The notes: generated from the sequence alone by a model not told the origin. A stretch of DNA of 64,000 bases from Cellvibrio fontiphilus_A (GCF_042646205.1 NZ_JBHRTF010000002.1:558001-622000); one strand, 5' to 3'. Positions 17,220 to 26,788 are shown, numbered from the stretch's first letter. A program made the numbers and translations.

Positions 17220-17271
17220 ACTTGTGTCTCTTCACTTGAATAAAACTGTACTGCAACAGCACAGCAAACAA

Positions 17272-17292
17272 ACCCCGCACACAAGGCGGGGT
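17272..17292. other. Intercistronic hairpin between atpD and atpC
   Basis: Arms ACCCCGC (17272-17278) and GCGGGGT (17286-17292) with a 7-nt loop, just beyond the atpD stop. The sequence after it on the minus strand is only moderately T-rich, so partial termination or mRNA 3'-end stabilisation is possible. Confidence 0.5.
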
Positions 17293-17298
17293 CAGGAT

Positions 17299-18678
17299 TT
17301 ATTTAAGTTTGCCGGCTTTTTCTACAGCTTCGTCAATCGAACCAACCATGTAGAAAGCTTGTTCTGGCAGATGGTCATACTCACCTGCTAACAAACCTTT
17401 AAAACCACGAATGGTTTCTTTGAGTGGAACATACTTACCTGGTGAACCAGTAAATACTTCAGCAACATGGAAAGGTTGTGACAAGAAGCGCTCGATTTTA
17501 CGCGCGCGGGATACGGTTTGTTTGTCTTCTTCAGACAATTCGTCCATACCCAAAATCGCGATAATATCTTTCAGCTCTTTGTAACGTTGCAATACGGTTT
17601 GTACACCGCGCGCTACGGCGTAGTGATCCTGACCGATGATCATTGGGTCCAACTGACGTGAGGTTGAATCCAGTGGATCGATCGCCGGGTAAATACCTTT
17701 TGCAGCAATATCACGGCTCAGTACTACGGTTGAGTCCAAGTGCGCGAAAGTGGTAGCTGGAGACGGGTCAGTCAAGTCGTCCGCTGGTACGTATACCGCT
17801 TGTACAGAGGTAATCGAACCGATTTTGGTAGAGGTAATACGCTCTTGCAGAACGCCCATCTCTTCCGCCAGCGTTGGTTGGTAACCTACCGCTGAAGGCA
17901 TACGACCGAGCAGTGCAGATACTTCGGTACCGGCCAGGGTGTAACGGTAAATGTTGTCAACGAACAACAGAACGTCTTTGCCTTCATCACGGAATTTTTC
18001 TGCCATGGTCAAACCGGTCAAGGCTACACGCAGACGGTTGCCTGGCGGCTCGTTCATCTGGCCGTACACCATCGCAACTTTATCGACAACGTTAGAATCT
18101 TTCATCTCGTGGTAGAAGTCGTTACCTTCACGAGTACGCTCACCTACACCGGCAAACACTGACAAACCGCTGTGTTCTTTTGCGATGTTGTTGATGAGTT
18201 CCATCATGTTTACGGTTTTGCCTACACCGGCGCCACCGAACAGGCCCACTTTACCGCCTTTGGCAAAAGGACAAACCAGGTCGATAACTTTAATACCGGT
18301 TTCCAACAGCTCTTCTGAGGCTGCCAGCTCTTCGTATTTCGGCGCAGCGCGGTGAATTTGCATACGCTCTTTTTCACCGATAGGGCCCGCTTCATCAATC
18401 GGGTTACCCAATACGTCCATAATACGACCGAGGGTTTCGGTACCTACGGGCACTTTGATTGGCTCGTTGGTATTGGTAACGGTTAAACCGCGACGCAAAC
18501 CTTCGGAGGAACCAAGAGCAATAGTGCGCACTACGCCGTCGCCTAATTGCTGTTGCACTTCGAGGGTAAGGTTGCCTTCGCTGATAACCAGTGCATCATA
18601 AACTTTAGGCACTGCATCGCGTGGGAATTCCACATCGATAACGGCGCCGATAATCTGAACGATACGTCCGCTACTCAT
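17299..18678 (-). CDS. atpD: ATP synthase F1 beta subunit
   Basis: 459 residues. Walker A GGAGVGKT (about 150-157), ERTREGNDFYHEM, Walker B LLFVDNIYRYT and the DELSEE loop near residue 380 are all intact. It carries the catalytic nucleotide sites of F1. The residue after DN in Walker B is Ile (DNIYRYT), with Tyr where many relatives have Phe, a conservative variation. It lies between atpG and atpC. Confidence 0.98.
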   Translation of the reverse strand: MSSGRIVQIIGAVIDVEFPRDAVPKVYDALVISEGNLTLEVQQQLGDGVVRTIALGSSEGLRRGLTVTNTNEPIKVPVGTETLGRIMDVLGNPIDEAGPIGEKERMQIHRAAPKYEELAASEELLETGIKVIDLVCPFAKGGKVGLFGGAGVGKTVNMMELINNIAKEHSGLSVFAGVGERTREGNDFYHEMKDSNVVDKVAMVYGQMNEPPGNRLRVALTGLTMAEKFRDEGKDVLLFVDNIYRYTLAGTEVSALLGRMPSAVGYQPTLAEEMGVLQERITSTKIGSITSVQAVYVPADDLTDPSPATTFAHLDSTVVLSRDIAAKGIYPAIDPLDSTSRQLDPMIIGQDHYAVARGVQTVLQRYKELKDIIAILGMDELSEEDKQTVSRARKIERFLSQPFHVAEVFTGSPGKYVPLKETIRGFKGLLAGEYDHLPEQAFYMVGSIDEAVEKAGKLK

Positions 18679-18792
18679 TTCCGGTTCCTCTTTGTTCCAG
18701 AAATTCCAGATCCCTTTTTAATACAACTCAAGGGGCTGAAGGTTTAAATACAAAAATCGTTAGCCTGTCTACTGGGTATGCTGAAGGGCAGC

Positions 18793-19656
18793 TTATTGAA
18801 CAGCTGCCGCACCACCCACAATTTCTGACAGTTCTTGGGTAATCGCTGCTTGACGTGCTTTGTTGTAAATCAGTTTCAAGCTATCAATTAATTCACCAGC
18901 GTTGTCGGTTGCGCTTTTCATCGCAATCATCCGCGCCGCTTGTTCACTCGCCGCGTTTTCAACTACTGCTTGATAAACTTGAGATTCAATAAAGCGAACC
19001 AGCAACCCTTTCAACAGAAACTCTGCATCTGGCTCGTAGATATAATCCCAGTGATGTTTCAACTTGGTATTTTCTTCAGCAACCAGAGGTAACAACTGAC
19101 GAACTTTAGGCGACTGGGTCATGGTGTTCACAAAATCGTTACTTACCAAAAACAGCTTGTCGATCTTGCCTTGTTCAAAAGCATCGAGCATTACCTTCAC
19201 ACTACCGATCAAATCGGAAACCGCAGGGGCTTCGCCAATGTCGCGAGAGGAAGCAACCACATTGCCACCGAAACTTCTGAAAAACTGCGCGGCTTTTGCG
19301 CCGATCAGACACAGATCTATAGCGACTTTCTGATCATTCCATACTTTCATATCGCGAATGGCTGCTTTAAACAGGTTAGTGTTTAAACCACCACAAAGAC
19401 CGCGATCACTGGACACCAGAATGTAACCCACGCGTTTAACTTCGCGCTCTTTCATAAACAGGTGTTTGTATTCGGGGTTAGCGTTTGCCAAATGCCCGAC
19501 TACTTCACGGATGCGACTAGCGTAAGGCTTGCCTAATTGCATACGCTCTTGTGCACGACGCATTTTACTGGCGGCGACCATTTCCATCGCGCTGGTAATT
19601 TTCTGCGTGCTTTTGACGCTCGAAATTTGCGTCCGAATTTCTTTAGTGCTTGCCAT
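18793..19656 (-). CDS. atpG: ATP synthase F1 gamma subunit
   Basis: 287 residues. The N-terminal helix (TKEIRTQISSVKSTQKITSAMEMVAASKMRRA) and the C-terminal helix (MKSATDNAGELIDSLKLIYNKARQAAITQELSEIVGGAAA) of the central rotor shaft are both clear, with SDRGLCGGLNTN in between. It rotates inside the alpha3beta3 head and couples proton flow to catalysis. A 13-bp inverted repeat separates it from atpA. Confidence 0.98.
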   Translation of the reverse strand: MASTKEIRTQISSVKSTQKITSAMEMVAASKMRRAQERMQLGKPYASRIREVVGHLANANPEYKHLFMKEREVKRVGYILVSSDRGLCGGLNTNLFKAAIRDMKVWNDQKVAIDLCLIGAKAAQFFRSFGGNVVASSRDIGEAPAVSDLIGSVKVMLDAFEQGKIDKLFLVSNDFVNTMTQSPKVRQLLPLVAEENTKLKHHWDYIYEPDAEFLLKGLLVRFIESQVYQAVVENAASEQAARMIAMKSATDNAGELIDSLKLIYNKARQAAITQELSEIVGGAAAVQ

Positions 19657-19691
19657 ACTCTCGAACTCAGGTTAACGGCCTAAGACGCTGA

Positions 19692-19722
19692 GCCATAAAA
19701 CCGATTGCGTCGGTTTTATGGC
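19692..19722. other. Intercistronic inverted repeat between atpA and atpG
   Basis: Perfect 13-bp arms GCCATAAAACCGA (19692-19704) and TCGGTTTTATGGC (19710-19722) with a 5-nt loop fill most of the 73-bp gap. With no T-run it is more likely a processing or stability hairpin than a terminator. Confidence 0.7.
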
Positions 19723-19729
19723 CACCAAA

Positions 19730-21274
19730 TTACCAGGTGCGGCTTGCTTTCAGCTTGGTGATCAGCTCTTTGAATTTGCCTTCCAACTCGCCGTTCCAAT
19801 CACCGGTGGCATCAATATGAGCCATGGTGTCAGCGTATTCAGCGTTAGCAAATGACAAGAGTGCAGCTTCAAAATCAAGCACCTTGCTTACGTCGATATC
19901 TTTCAGATGACCTTCGTTAGCGGCATAAAGTACCAACGCCATTTGGCCAACACTCATCGGCGCAAATTGCTTTTGCTTCATCAGCTCAGTTACACGTTGA
20001 CCGTGTTCCAACTGTGATTTGGTCGCTTCGTCCAAATCAGAAGCAAACTGCGAGAAGGCTGCCAGTTCGCGGTATTGCGCCAATGCGGTACGAATACCAC
20101 CAGAGAGCTTTTTGACCACTTTAGTTTGCGCAGCACCACCCACACGCGATACCGAAATACCGGCGTTCATTGCAGGGCGAATACCTGAGTTGAACATGGA
20201 CGATTCAAGGAAGATCTGTCCATCGGTAATAGAAATCACGTTAGTTGGAACGAATGCAGACACGTCACCCGCTTGGGTTTCGATGATTGGCAGTGCGGTC
20301 AAAGAACCGGTTTTGCCTGTCACTTCACCCTTGGTAAATTTCTCAACGTAGGCTTCGCTAACACGAGAGGCGCGCTCAAGCAGACGAGAATGCAGATAGA
20401 ATACGTCGCCAGGGTAGGCCTCACGACCTGGTGGACGGCGCAACAAGAGAGAAATCTGACGGTATGCCCAAGCTTGTTTGGTCAAATCGTCATAGATAAT
20501 CAGTGCATCTTGGCCGCGATCACGGAAATATTCACCCATGGTACAACCGGCAAATGCTGCCAGGAATTGCATGGAAGCTGGGTCAGAAGCGGTAGCAGCG
20601 ATCACAATGGTGTGATCCATTGCGCCGTTTTCTTCAAGCTTGCGCACTACGCTTGCAACGGACGAAGCTTTTTGGCCGATGGCAACGTAAATACACTTAA
20701 TGCCAGAACCTTTTTGGTTGATGATGGCATCAACCGCAATAGCAGTTTTACCAATCTGACGGTCACCAATGATCAGTTCGCGTTGGCCGCGACCGATAGG
20801 CACCATAGCATCAATTGCTTTCAAACCAATTTGTACTGGCTGGTCTACTGATTTACGCCAAATTACACCAGGAGCAATTTTTTCAATTGCATCGGTCATT
20901 TTGGTGTTCAGTGGGCCTTTACCGTCGATAGGATTACCCAGTGCGTCAACCACGCGACCCAGCAATTCCGGACCAACAGGCACTTCAAGGATACGGCCAG
21001 TACACTTACATTTTTGGCCTTCGGCCACACCGCGGTAATCACCGAGAATTACTGCACCAACAGAGTCACGCTCCAGGTTCAGTGCCATCCCGTAAATGCC
21101 GCCTTCAAACTCGATCATCTCACCGTACATAACATCGGCGAGACCGTGAATGCGAATAATACCGTCAGTTACGGAAACGACAGTACCTTCGTTTTGAGCT
21201 TCTGTTGAAAACTCAAGACCAGCAATACGCTGCTTGATGATTTCACTGATTTCAGAAGGATTCAGTTGCTGCAT
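19730..21274 (-). CDS. atpA: ATP synthase F1 alpha subunit
   Basis: 514 residues. The N-terminal barrel, the nucleotide-binding domain with Walker A GDRQIGKTA (about 170-178), ALIIYDDLTKQAWAYRQISLLLRRPPGREAYPGD and the signature PAMNAGISVSRVGG are intact. It forms the non-catalytic nucleotide sites of the F1 hexamer. It is followed by atpG and preceded by atpH with a 23-bp gap. The start ATG 21274 has GAGG-like bases upstream. Confidence 0.98.
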   Translation of the reverse strand: MQQLNPSEISEIIKQRIAGLEFSTEAQNEGTVVSVTDGIIRIHGLADVMYGEMIEFEGGIYGMALNLERDSVGAVILGDYRGVAEGQKCKCTGRILEVPVGPELLGRVVDALGNPIDGKGPLNTKMTDAIEKIAPGVIWRKSVDQPVQIGLKAIDAMVPIGRGQRELIIGDRQIGKTAIAVDAIINQKGSGIKCIYVAIGQKASSVASVVRKLEENGAMDHTIVIAATASDPASMQFLAAFAGCTMGEYFRDRGQDALIIYDDLTKQAWAYRQISLLLRRPPGREAYPGDVFYLHSRLLERASRVSEAYVEKFTKGEVTGKTGSLTALPIIETQAGDVSAFVPTNVISITDGQIFLESSMFNSGIRPAMNAGISVSRVGGAAQTKVVKKLSGGIRTALAQYRELAAFSQFASDLDEATKSQLEHGQRVTELMKQKQFAPMSVGQMALVLYAANEGHLKDIDVSKVLDFEAALLSFANAEYADTMAHIDATGDWNGELEGKFKELITKLKASRTW

Positions 21275-21297
21275 GCTCTGTTCCTCAACCCCAAAGA

Positions 21298-21834
21298 TTA
21301 GGATTTCATTGCTTCGGCGAGTTTAGCCAAGCGCCCACGGACCGAACCGTCTATCACCATGTCGCCGGTGTGGATAACAACACCACCCAGCAGGCTCTTA
21401 TCAACCGAACCTTGAACACTGACTTTACGATCCAACTTGGCACTCAGTGCTTGAGCCAATTTATTGATCAAGTCAACCGGCAGCTCAAACGCTGCGGTCA
21501 CCTCAACATCGATGGTTTTTTCTTGCTGGGCTTTCATTTTGGCAAACAGCTCTTTCACAAACGGCAAGAGTGCCAAACGTTTATTGCTCGCAAGGGTATG
21601 GATGAAATTCTGTTGATTTTCATCCAATTGATCGCCACAAACTTGTACAAAGATGGAAGCCTTTTGCGCCGCAGAAAGACCAGAAACAGCTAAGGCTTTT
21701 TTTACCTGATCCTGTTCTGCAACGGCGGCTGAAACTTCCAGAGCTTCAAACCATGACTGCAATTTGTTGGCAGCTATAGCGTATTCAAATGCTGCTTTGG
21801 CGTAAGGCCTAGCCAAGGTGGTTAGTTCAGCCAT
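21298..21834 (-). CDS. atpH: ATP synthase F1 delta subunit
   Basis: 178 residues. Family features are the N-terminal LARPYAKAAFEYAIAANKL, central ILVE-like region FVKELFAKMKA, and the C-terminal LLGGVVIHTGDMVIDGSVRGRLAKL. Delta joins the F1 head to the peripheral stalk b subunits. It starts 11 bp after the atpF stop, consistent with translational coupling inside the operon. Confidence 0.97.
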   Translation of the reverse strand: MAELTTLARPYAKAAFEYAIAANKLQSWFEALEVSAAVAEQDQVKKALAVSGLSAAQKASIFVQVCGDQLDENQQNFIHTLASNKRLALLPFVKELFAKMKAQQEKTIDVEVTAAFELPVDLINKLAQALSAKLDRKVSVQGSVDKSLLGGVVIHTGDMVIDGSVRGRLAKLAEAMKS

Positions 21835-21845
21835 GTCTACCTCTC

Positions 21846-22316
21846 TTAAAGCTCTGCAGCGAGTTTATTTACCAACTCGTTGTGAGCGTTTTGATCGATA
21901 GAAGATTCAAGAATTTTTTCCGCACCTGCCAGAGCAAGAACAACTACTTTGCTGCGCAATTCTTCTTTTGCACGGGCGGTAGCTTGTTCGATTTCTGCTT
22001 GAGCAGAGGCCTTGATACGTTCAGCTTCCAAACGTGCCTTCTCTTTTGCTTCTTCAACAACTTCGATAGCACGTTTGTTAGCTTGATCGATAATAGCGGC
22101 GGCTTCTTTCTTGGCAGAAGTCAGCTGCTCAACTACTTTCTTTTTGGCCAGTTCAAGATCTTTTTCGGCTTTATCTGCTGCCTGGAGCCCATCAGCGATA
22201 CGCTTGGTGCGCTCTGCCATTGCCGCAACAATGGGTGGCCACACATAGCGTTGTGTCAGGTAAATGAAAATGGCAAACGCCACTATCTGACCGATGAAAG
22301 TTGCATTAAGGTTCAC
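21846..22316 (-). CDS. atpF: ATP synthase Fo b subunit
   Basis: 156 residues. One N-terminal membrane helix (about 5-25, FIGQIVAFAIFIYLTQRYVWPPI) is followed by a long charged Ala/Glu/Lys-rich helix forming the peripheral stator stalk dimer. The start codon is GTG (NLNATFIGQ follows). It lies between atpE and atpH. Length and charge pattern are typical for gammaproteobacterial b. Confidence 0.97.
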   Translation of the reverse strand: MNLNATFIGQIVAFAIFIYLTQRYVWPPIVAAMAERTKRIADGLQAADKAEKDLELAKKKVVEQLTSAKKEAAAIIDQANKRAIEVVEEAKEKARLEAERIKASAQAEIEQATARAKEELRSKVVVLALAGAEKILESSIDQNAHNELVNKLAAEL

Positions 22317-22364
22317 AGTTGAATGCCTTTGTTAAAGGGATTTAATGTTTATTTCGCGCGGTAA

Positions 22365-22601
22365 TTAAACAACAGCAAACAAAATATACATGCCGATACC
22401 AACACCAATCATTGGAACCGCATCCACCAGACCCATAACAACGAAGAATTGGGTACGCAACATTGGCAGCAACTCTGGTTGACGTGCAGCGCCTTCCAGG
22501 AACTTACCGCCCAAGAGTGCTACGCCGATTGCAGCGCCGATTGCGCCCAAACCAATTACCAGTGCACCTGCCAAATAAATCAAAGCTGTTGCTTCAGTCA
22601 C
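22365..22601 (-). CDS. atpE: ATP synthase Fo c subunit
   Basis: 78 residues, two membrane helices. Helix 1 has the glycine motif LGAIGAAIGVALLGGKF, then the polar loop GAARQPEL, and helix 2 carries the proton-binding Asp in GLVDAVPMIGVG. The start is GTG 22601, with TAGGAG seven bases upstream; reading to an upstream in-frame start would add 13 residues that include the ribosome site. No Na+-type ligand set is evident, so a proton-driven ring is expected. Confidence 0.96.
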   Translation of the reverse strand: MTEATALIYLAGALVIGLGAIGAAIGVALLGGKFLEGAARQPELLPMLRTQFFVVMGLVDAVPMIGVGIGMYILFAVV

Positions 22602-22664
22602 AGTGTTTCTCCTACTTAAGTTGATAAAAATTAAAGCCAAAAACGAAATTGAAACTAATTAAAA

Positions 22665-23573
22665 CTAGTGTTGCTCATCTGTCTGGAACGCCATACTCAT
22701 ATAAACAATGGTCAGAACCATAAAAATAAATGCTTGCAGGGCGATAATCAGGATGTGGAAAAGTGCCCAAATAATCTGCAATGACATACCAAACAAACCG
22801 AGAACCAAATTCACACCGATCATAATTGCGATCAAAATGAAAATAACTTCACCGGCATAGAGGTTTCCAAACAGACGCAAACCCAGAGAAATTGGCTTGG
22901 CAATCAAGTTGGACAATTCGAGTACGAGGTTTACCGGGATCAGCAACGTTTGCACAATAAAGTTACTGCTGCTGAAAGGATGAAGGGTCAGCTCCTTGGC
23001 AAAACCAAGAACGCCTTTCTCGCGAATACTAAAGAATAAAATCAGCAGGAAAACAGTCGCCGCCATACCCAAAGTAATATTAGGGTCGGTGGATGGTACA
23101 ACTTTGAAAAATACTGAATGAGGATCGGCGCCCAAAAGGTGAACACCAACTAGCTCAGCAGTTTTCGGCAACAGATCAATAGCGATAAGATCCATGGCGT
23201 TCATAAAGAATACCCACACCAGAATCGTCAGAGCTAGCGGGCCAACAACAAGGCTTTTGTAGGGGAACATGCCTTTGACACTGTTTTCCACAAATTCAAC
23301 AACTGCTTCGATGCCGTTTTGAAGGCCGGTAGGCACATCACTGGTAACTTTTTTAGCAACGCTGCGGAATAAAAAGAAGAACACCAAACCTAAAAAAATC
23401 GACCATCCCATAGTGTCAACATTGATAGACCAAAAGCCCATTTGTGCGGCTTCTTCACTACTGTGTGCAAAACCCCATGAACCGTCTGGCAGCTTGCCGT
23501 AGGTAAGGTTAGTAAGGTGGTGTTTAATGTACTCAGAGGACGTAATTGCTTCTGCGTGTTCGGCGGATGACAT
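22665..23573 (-). CDS. atpB: ATP synthase Fo a subunit
   Basis: 302 residues with five to six membrane helices. The essential arginine lies in AKPISLGLRLFGNLYAGE, the hallmark of the a subunit, and the last helix contains LQAFIFMVLTIVYMSMA. It forms the proton half-channels against the c-ring. ATG 23573 with a GGA upstream is chosen; an in-frame TTG at 23594 would add seven residues. It is about 30 residues longer than typical because of an N-terminal loop (EAITSSEYIKHHLTNL). Confidence 0.96.
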   Translation of the reverse strand: MSSAEHAEAITSSEYIKHHLTNLTYGKLPDGSWGFAHSSEEAAQMGFWSINVDTMGWSIFLGLVFFFLFRSVAKKVTSDVPTGLQNGIEAVVEFVENSVKGMFPYKSLVVGPLALTILVWVFFMNAMDLIAIDLLPKTAELVGVHLLGADPHSVFFKVVPSTDPNITLGMAATVFLLILFFSIREKGVLGFAKELTLHPFSSSNFIVQTLLIPVNLVLELSNLIAKPISLGLRLFGNLYAGEVIFILIAIMIGVNLVLGLFGMSLQIIWALFHILIIALQAFIFMVLTIVYMSMAFQTDEQH

Positions 23574-23625
23574 CGTTAAGTTCCAAATGACCAAAGTTGA
23601 AAGCAGGTTTTGCTGTGGCCTCTTG

Positions 23626-24009
23626 TTAGCGGCGCACTAGCGGATATATCCAGCTGATTGACTGGACAATCACATAAGCCATGATCATTACTGCGGCGTA
23701 CTTAGCTTGTTGTAAAAATACAAACTGAGTGAAGGCAAGTAAAAACATCACAGCGGTAATAATAAATTTGCCCAAGGCGCCCAGATAAAAAGAGGCGACT
23801 ATTTTCTGCGCGGATGTGCCCAAAGGCGGGCGAAACGCCATTAGCACTAGCCAGCCACTTGCTGTTGTACTAATGAACCCACCGCACAGCAATGAAATTG
23901 CAATTTGGTAATTTGCTGCAAGACCTGCAGCGCCGAGAGCCAGAGTGAGGCACAACTGCATCAACACCGATTGAAGAGCAAACTGACGCCCCTTGAGATA
24001 ACGAGACAC
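23626..24009 (-). CDS. atpI: ATP synthase assembly protein I
   Basis: 127 residues with four hydrophobic helices, including GAAGLAANYQIAISLLCGGFIS and the last helix YAAVMIMAYVIVQSISWIYPL. AtpI is a small membrane protein that helps c-ring assembly and is the first gene of many atp operons, as here. It starts with GTG. It is downstream of a well-formed promoter at 24107-24135. Confidence 0.9.
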   Translation of the reverse strand: MSRYLKGRQFALQSVLMQLCLTLALGAAGLAANYQIAISLLCGGFISTTASGWLVLMAFRPPLGTSAQKIVASFYLGALGKFIITAVMFLLAFTQFVFLQQAKYAAVMIMAYVIVQSISWIYPLVRR

Positions 24010-24106
24010 TGTAGCTCTCCATTTTTTGGCGGCAGCATTCTGTCACAAAGAGTTGCGCATTACCATTAGGCTAACCGCTTGGGCAACAGGCACCCAAACG
24101 TCGCGC

Positions 24107-24135
24107 ATTATAGAGATTAAGCCCTCCAGCGGCAA
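24107..24135 (-). promoter_or_regulatory. Sigma70 promoter of the atp operon
   Basis: On the minus strand: -35 TTGCCG (24130-24135), exactly 17 bp, -10 TATAAT (24107-24112, perfect consensus). It lies about 100 bp upstream of atpI in the 271-bp gap after parB. No other gene lies in that gap. Confidence 0.8.
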
Positions 24136-24280
24136 CCACTGGACTAGCATCAAATTCAAATAGTGACTAGTAAATTCGCTGTAAATTTACCTGTGCCCGA
24201 CAAAACAATATGCCCTAAGCAGGGGCGGAAAATATGTTTTTCGCACTTCCCTGGATCACTTAATTACCAATGCAGGGAAG

Positions 24281-25192
24281 TTATTTGATATGCGCAAGAA
24301 TGCCGTCGAGCTCATCGAGGGAGTTGTAACTGATCACCAACTTACCTTTGCCTTTGTTGCCGTGTTGGATTTCAACACCCGCCCCCAAGGTTTTGGAGAG
24401 TTTGTCTTGCAGGCGGCGAATGTCCGCCGACACTTGAACTTCAGGTTTTTCCTTGTCCTGATTTTTCCCCTCTTGGTGTAAACGCACCAAGGCTTCGGTT
24501 TGGCGAACAGATAATCCCTTGGCCACTATCTGGCGAGCAATGGCACGCTGCGCTTCAGGTTCTAGGGTAAGCAGGGCGCGTGCGTGCCCCATTTCCAAAT
24601 CACCGTGTTCAAGCAGGGTTTTTACTTCGTCGCTCAGTGCAATCAAGCGCAGTAAATTAGTGATAGTGGTGCGCGATTTACCCACAGCTTGCGCCACTTC
24701 GGCGTGGGTCAGTTCAAATTCGTCTTGCAGGCGTTTTAAGGCAACCGCTTCTTCGATAGGGTTGAGATTTTCGCGCTGGATATTTTCGATAAGTGCCATG
24801 GCGATGGCTGCTTCATCGGGTACATCGCGAATCACGGCGGGGATTTTATCCAGACCGGCAATTTGGGTTGCGCGCCAGCGGCGCTCACCGGCGATAATTT
24901 CGTACCGTCCTTCACCAATCGAGCGCACCACAATAGGTTGCATCACACCCTGGGCTTTGATGGATTCGGCTAATTCTTCCAGCGCTTCGGTGTGCATATC
25001 GCGACGCGGCTGGTATTTTCCGCGCTGGATCAATTCCACCGGAAGATGTGCAAGTTTGCCATCGCGGTATTCGATTTTGTTATCTACGTCCGCTGGATTA
25101 AGTGGCATTTCTGGCGCCGGAGCAGTTACCCCCAAACCGGCACTCAGGAGTGCATCCAAACCTTTTCCTAATCCTTTGCGTTTCGTGGACAT
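24281..25192 (-). CDS. parB: Chromosome partitioning protein ParB
   Basis: 303 residues. The N terminus KRKGLGKGLDALLS is the usual ParA-interacting start. The CTPase/ParB domain has PVELIQRGKYQPRRDM, then ESIKAQGVMQPIVVR and YEIIAGERRWRA (GERRxRA motif), and a helix-turn-helix around LTHAEVAQAVGKSRTTITNLLRL binds parS. A C-terminal dimerisation domain follows. Two parS sites lie in recF of this same window. It is 23 bp downstream of parA. Confidence 0.97.
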   Translation of the reverse strand: MSTKRKGLGKGLDALLSAGLGVTAPAPEMPLNPADVDNKIEYRDGKLAHLPVELIQRGKYQPRRDMHTEALEELAESIKAQGVMQPIVVRSIGEGRYEIIAGERRWRATQIAGLDKIPAVIRDVPDEAAIAMALIENIQRENLNPIEEAVALKRLQDEFELTHAEVAQAVGKSRTTITNLLRLIALSDEVKTLLEHGDLEMGHARALLTLEPEAQRAIARQIVAKGLSVRQTEALVRLHQEGKNQDKEKPEVQVSADIRRLQDKLSKTLGAGVEIQHGNKGKGKLVISYNSLDELDGILAHIK

Positions 25193-25215
25193 CTAGTTTC
25201 GCCTTATACAATTTA

Positions 25216-26016
25216 TTAGAGAGTTTCTGCAGCAGCAGCCATTTTTTCGCTGCTTTCATTGCGGCGTAAAATTTCGCCGGCAAGCGCCAGATAAGCAATA
25301 GCGCCTTTGGATTGACGATCAAACGCCAACACCGGCATACCAAAACTGGGCGCTTCTGCCAGACGAACATTGCGCGGAATACAAGTGCGATAGAGTCGAT
25401 CACCAAAATGTTGCTGCAGTTGCGCCGACACATCGTTGGTCAAGCTATTGCGCGGATCATACATAGTGCGCAGCAGACCTTCTATTTTTAAATTCGGATT
25501 CAATAATTTCTGAATTTGGTTGATTGTACCTACCAACGCCGATAGCCCCTCCAACGCATAGTACTCACATTGCATGGCGATAATGACGCCGTCACAGGCC
25601 GTAAGCGCATTCAAGGTGAGCATATTCAGGGAAGGTGGGCAGTCGATAAGTATGTAATCAAATTGATCGCGCACCTGATTCAACGCATTCTGTAACCGGC
25701 GTTCTTTATTATCGAGCGCCAGCATTTCTACCTCGGCAGCCGTCAAATCGCCATTGGCCGGTAGTACCTGATATTTGCCGCTCTCTGACAGAACTAAACA
25801 GGCGGTGATAGGTTCGCGTTCAGTGAGCACATCGTAAATGGATTTTTCTACTTCGTTTTTATTAACACCACTGCCCATGGTGGCATTGCCCTGGGGATCC
25901 AAATCCACCAATAGCACTCGCTTTTTAGTGGCAACCAGCGAAGCCGCTAAATTCACACAGGTTGTGGTTTTGCCCACTCCACCTTTTTGATTGGCAATGG
26001 CGTAGATTTTGGTCAA
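25216..26016 (-). CDS. parA: Chromosome partitioning ATPase ParA
   Basis: 266 residues. The deviant Walker A KGGVGKTT (about 11-18) follows the N-terminal strand IYAIANQ; Walker A' LLVDLDPQGNAT and Walker B YILIDCPPSL are present. ParA binds DNA nonspecifically with ATP and moves ParB-parS complexes. It follows rsmG by 37 bp in a mnmG-rsmG-parA-parB run conserved near gammaproteobacterial origins. Confidence 0.97.
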   Translation of the reverse strand: MTKIYAIANQKGGVGKTTTCVNLAASLVATKKRVLLVDLDPQGNATMGSGVNKNEVEKSIYDVLTEREPITACLVLSESGKYQVLPANGDLTAAEVEMLALDNKERRLQNALNQVRDQFDYILIDCPPSLNMLTLNALTACDGVIIAMQCEYYALEGLSALVGTINQIQKLLNPNLKIEGLLRTMYDPRNSLTNDVSAQLQQHFGDRLYRTCIPRNVRLAEAPSFGMPVLAFDRQSKGAIAYLALAGEILRRNESSEKMAAAAETL

Positions 26017-26053
26017 GTGAAAATCCTATAACCACAGTGTGGTTTAACAAGTG

Positions 26054-26713
26054 TTATGGTCGCGGTTGCAAAACGAGTAGATGGCGCTCGCCATCGGTTT
26101 CTGCCACCTGCAATTTTATGCTGTCGATTAATTCAATTTTATCGGCAATAGGTGCCAACTCATCCTGCGGAAATAATCCTTTCATGGCGACAAACAAACC
26201 TTGCTCCGCTAACAGATGTGCGCAGCCATCAGTCATGTCTTGCAAGCTGGCGAAAGCACGGCTAATCACCAGATCAAATTTTTGCGCCGGTTGAAACTCT
26301 TCAACCCGTCGATTCTCCACGCTCACATTGGTCAAACCCAGCAGGGTTTTTACGTGAAATAAAAAACGGGTTTTTTTGCCGTTACTGTCCAACAGAGTAA
26401 ATGCTATTTCCGGAAACATAATCGCCAGAGGTATACCCGGCAAACCACCGCCAGTTCCGACATCAATAATCCGCGCAGCGGGAAATTTTTTTTCACGCCT
26501 AAACCAGGGCACGACACTTAAGCTATCCAGTAAGTGGCGCGCCACCATCTGACGTATATCGCGCACCGCAGACAGATTATAGGCCTTGTTCCATTTTTCA
26601 AATTCCTGAACATAGGCCAACAATTTTTCAATTTGATTTTCATTGAGCGCTACTGACATTTCAGTCGCGCCGCGCACTAGTTGTGCGCGTAATTCAGCGG
26701 TTAATTCTGTCAC
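26054..26713 (-). CDS. rsmG: 16S rRNA (guanine527-N7)-methyltransferase
   Basis: 219 residues. The Rossmann methyltransferase core shows the SAM motif IIDVGTGGGLPGIPLAI, then LLDSNGKKTRFL and VISRAFASLQDM. It methylates N7 of G527 in 16S rRNA; loss gives low-level streptomycin resistance in other bacteria. GTG is the start. It lies 75 bp after mnmG and 37 bp before parA, as in Pseudomonas. Confidence 0.96.
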   Translation of the reverse strand: MTELTAELRAQLVRGATEMSVALNENQIEKLLAYVQEFEKWNKAYNLSAVRDIRQMVARHLLDSLSVVPWFRREKKFPAARIIDVGTGGGLPGIPLAIMFPEIAFTLLDSNGKKTRFLFHVKTLLGLTNVSVENRRVEEFQPAQKFDLVISRAFASLQDMTDGCAHLLAEQGLFVAMKGLFPQDELAPIADKIELIDSIKLQVAETDGERHLLVLQPRP

Positions 26714-26788
26714 TCGTTACTCGTTTTAATCCTGGGTAGATTTCATGTTGATGAAACTCATCTCATCAATTCAACACTTCCTGTTTAA

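Noticed and set aside
20273..20851. 192-residue plus-strand frame opposite atpA
   Set aside because: Complementary shadow of the conserved alpha-subunit gene.
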